Made by a program: the position numbers and the translations under genes
DNA from: an uncultured Oscillospiraceae bacterium
GTDB taxonomy: Bacteria > Bacillota > Clostridia > Oscillospirales > Acutalibacteraceae
Direction: 5' to 3'
Assembly (NCBI GenBank): GCA_902461995.1
Contig: CABQAA010000017.1
Coordinates: 1-14,365, forward strand
Length of the DNA: 14,365 bases
The notes under the pieces: model-generated
Seen by the model: only the letters and a program-made list of their open reading frames with translations
Databases searched by the model: none
What the model was told of the DNA's origin: nothing
Shown: piece by piece, positions 12,281 through 14,365 of the stretch
Position numbering within the stretch: the stretch's first letter is position 1
Layout: the number at the start of each line of letters is the position of its first letter

Positions 12281-14365
12281 TCACTCTTGTTCAATTTCTG
12301 TTTCCTTCCCTTCTGTCAGGCCGCCGTTTCCGCCGCCGGCCCCAGGGTTTCGCTTATTTTTCCGGCGCGGCCATGCGTCCAGAACAATCCAGGCCCCCGT
12401 CAGCAGCAGGCCCGCGGCGGACAGAACCGCTCCGGTTTTCAGTCCTTTGGGACAGTAGCTCAGCCGGAACGTATGCTCGCCTTCCGTCACCGGCAGCGCA
12501 AGAAACGCACCGAGCGCCGCCTCCGGTTTTACGGATTCGCCGTCCAGTTCGGCCGTCCATCCGCTGTCGGCCGGAATGGTGGACAAGAGCACACCGTCCC
12601 GGGGCGCCGTCAGGCAGCCGGATACCGCGGTATCCGTGACCGTAAGGTCCCCAGCTCCGTCCTGTTTCAGCCGGTCGGCCAGATCCGCAAACGCGGCTTC
12701 GTCAAATCCGGCGGCCGCGGGAGCTCCGATCCATTTATCCGTTCCCCCAACCGAGAGTTTTACCTCCACGGGGCCGGCCGGCTGCCGCCCGAGATCGATG
12801 ACGCCGGTCACCAACCGGTCATCATAGACGTTCAGGCATCGCCCGTTTAGATAAACACGGGTGTTTTCATGGAGATTATTGGAAAAATACAGCAAAACAT
12901 CCTGCGTCTTTGGATTCTCTATGGTAAACGTTAGGGTGCCCGCCCCATCCAGCCGGTTCCGTCCATTGATTTCGGTCTTTTTCCCGGAATAGGCGATACC
13001 AACCTCGAGAGGGCTGTAGTATGCGGCATCGCGTCCATCCAGACGGCCGAACAGCTCGTTCTGCCTTTCAAAAGGCGTGCCGCTTTCGGACAGTTCCGGC
13101 AAAATCGCAGCATCCGCGAAATAGACGAGGGGTAGGGCGTTTTCATTCCGGTAGATCTTGGTATCCCCCACAACGGCCCCAGTATCCGTCATACCGGGCC
13201 GCCGCTCCTCCGTATCGAACACGTACCGCACTCCGAGGAGGGCATCGAGCGCGGACGTGGCACCGTAATACCGCAGATAGCGGTGACTGACGTAATTGGT
13301 CATGCCGAGCGCGCCCAGCAGACGGAACGTCCGCTGATTGGACAGGGAGCTGTAATGGCTCACCGCCGGGTAGCCGACCGACAGCCCGTCATTGGAATTC
13401 CGGGCGGTCGCGTTTTCCACCCGGTAAAAGCCGTCTTCCTCCACCACCGTACCGAGAGCCGCCATCAAAGCGGCACCCCGTTCCCGGAAAGCGGCATACG
13501 CGTCCCGGTCCTCAAACCCGAACTGACTATCCAGTCCGCGCAGCATCCGCAGAGAACTCCCCGTGAGTTCCGCACAGAGGAGCAGAGCCATCAGCCCTGC
13601 CGCCGCGGGGCCCGCGGCGCGGCGGAGAAACGGCCGCGTCCCCTCCTTCCTGAAGCCGAGATATGCGCATCCGAGCAGCGCGTAGATGCCAAAAAGCAGC
13701 AACGTGATCCACGCTTCTCCGGCAAAAGGCAGGGATGGAATAGCGGACAGCAGGGCGGTCACAGCCGCCATGCATCCCGAACTGATGAGAACCGTCAAAG
13801 GGCGAAGCCCCTGCGGATTCGACAGGGTCCGGGCGGCGCAGGTCACCAGCAAAAACACCACGGTGAAGCTGTACCGGGCGGGGAACCAAGTCGGGGGCTG
13901 GAATACATGCCAGGCCACATCCAGATCATAGAACAGCAGGGACAACGTCATAAAGGCCAGCAAGCATCCCACCCCGATTTTTTCCCGCCGCGGGATCGAT
14001 CGGCTGCAGAACCAGAGGGGCAGCAGCCCGGCCGTGAGCACTCCGCAGTAGAGATTCGCCGTGCCGGTATGGGTCGCGGAATCGAAGGCGCCGTACGCCA
14101 GTTTGCCCGGAATGGCGAGCGGATTCATCGCCGCGCCGAACGTCAGGCTGAGTCCGTGAACGGTTTCATAGCCGTTTTGCAGGGAAAAGAAAACGGGTAG
14201 CAGCACCACGGCCGAGGCGCAGGCGGCCAGAAGCGCGGCGCCTACAAACGTGCCCAGCCGCATGGCCGTCCGCCGTCCGCCCTCCCAGGCCGTGAGGCAC
14301 CACATCAGATACACGAGGAAGGCGAAGACGCCGACGATATAGGCGATATAAAAGTTCGCGACGAA
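12281..14365 (-). CDS. YfhO family membrane protein (5' end beyond the right edge)
   Basis: The visible 694 residues show a polytopic membrane part (eight helices seen, roughly residues 1-300), a large extracytoplasmic domain, a final membrane helix near the C-terminus (TGAVLSAAGLLLTGAWIVLD) and a charged cytoplasmic tail. FPARYSF in a membrane helix, LLGVRYVFD and ALPLVYFADA are the landmarks of the YfhO family. YfhO proteins are GT-C-like membrane glycosyltransferases; in Bacillus and Listeria relatives take part in glycosylating lipoteichoic acid or related polymers. The frame is open to the edge of the window (FVANFYIAYIVGVF), so the true start and the N-terminal helices with the catalytic acidic residue are missing. 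It sits head of a leftward cluster, followed by the EamA gene after 13 bases. Confidence 0.9.
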   Translation of the reverse strand, partial: FVANFYIAYIVGVFAFLVYLMWCLTAWEGGRRTAMRLGTFVGAALLAACASAVVLLPVFFSLQNGYETVHGLSLTFGAAMNPLAIPGKLAYGAFDSATHTGTANLYCGVLTAGLLPLWFCSRSIPRREKIGVGCLLAFMTLSLLFYDLDVAWHVFQPPTWFPARYSFTVVFLLVTCAARTLSNPQGLRPLTVLISSGCMAAVTALLSAIPSLPFAGEAWITLLLFGIYALLGCAYLGFRKEGTRPFLRRAAGPAAAGLMALLLCAELTGSSLRMLRGLDSQFGFEDRDAYAAFRERGAALMAALGTVVEEDGFYRVENATARNSNDGLSVGYPAVSHYSSLSNQRTFRLLGALGMTNYVSHRYLRYYGATSALDALLGVRYVFDTEERRPGMTDTGAVVGDTKIYRNENALPLVYFADAAILPELSESGTPFERQNELFGRLDGRDAAYYSPLEVGIAYSGKKTEINGRNRLDGAGTLTFTIENPKTQDVLLYFSNNLHENTRVYLNGRCLNVYDDRLVTGVIDLGRQPAGPVEVKLSVGGTDKWIGAPAAAGFDEAAFADLADRLKQDGAGDLTVTDTAVSGCLTAPRDGVLLSTIPADSGWTAELDGESVKPEAALGAFLALPVTEGEHTFRLSYCPKGLKTGAVLSAAGLLLTGAWIVLDAWPRRKNKRNPGAGGGNGGLTEGKETEIEQE

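Noticed and set aside
13283..14200. A 305-codon open frame opposite yfhO
   Set aside because: It is Gln/Arg/Gly-rich with no fold pattern; YfhO motifs are clear on the minus strand.

Overview
The window reads as a piece of chromosome from a GC-rich, low-GC-ancestry Firmicute (class Clostridia, probably near the Oscillospiraceae/Ruminococcaceae). The clues are strong AGGAGG ribosome sites, frequent TTG/GTG starts, a CIRCE element, Rex, the Asp23/Gls24 (YloU) - fatty acid kinase (FakA/YloV) - RecG neighbourhood, a YfhO membrane protein and an Aquifex-type aconitase. Placement is inference from gene content. All genes that lie wholly inside the window look intact; two run off its ends.

Left part (1-3470): the first 40 codons of a thioredoxin-reductase-like flavoprotein run leftward off the window. 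Divergent from it is a small heat-shock protein (hsp20) behind a perfect CIRCE operator. hsp20 converges on a leftward aconitase-rex pair, and both sides share a long GC-rich hairpin that can terminate transcription in both directions. Aconitase and rex are 37 bases apart and look co-transcribed, linking a TCA-cycle enzyme with an NADH-sensing repressor.

Middle part (3470-10760): a 225-base divergent region carries good promoters in both directions and an inverted repeat inside the aconitase promoter. Rightward follow an orphan extracellular solute-binding lipoprotein, yloU, fakA, a two-domain GNAT-like acyltransferase and recG. Between the acyltransferase and recG sits a 77-residue protein on the opposite strand with its own ribosome site and terminator. 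Just beyond that terminator, on the same minus strand, is a sequence matching the T-box antiterminator core with no obvious gene to control.

Right part (10760-14365): a consensus promoter drives tRNA-Asp(GTC) and tRNA-Thr(GGT), with a near-perfect palindrome at the start of the transcript, followed by a terminator. Beyond it lie fragments resembling the 3' half of tRNA-Thr, possibly an old integration scar. Leftward from the right edge come a YfhO-type membrane protein (5' end cut off), a single-domain EamA transporter and a GNAT acetyltransferase with its own promoter and terminator.

No insertion sequence, CRISPR array or phage gene is visible. The parts most worth a second look are the antisense small gene, the orphan T-box-like core, the acyltransferase next to the fatty acid kinase, the palindrome at the tRNA promoter and the tRNA-Thr fragments.
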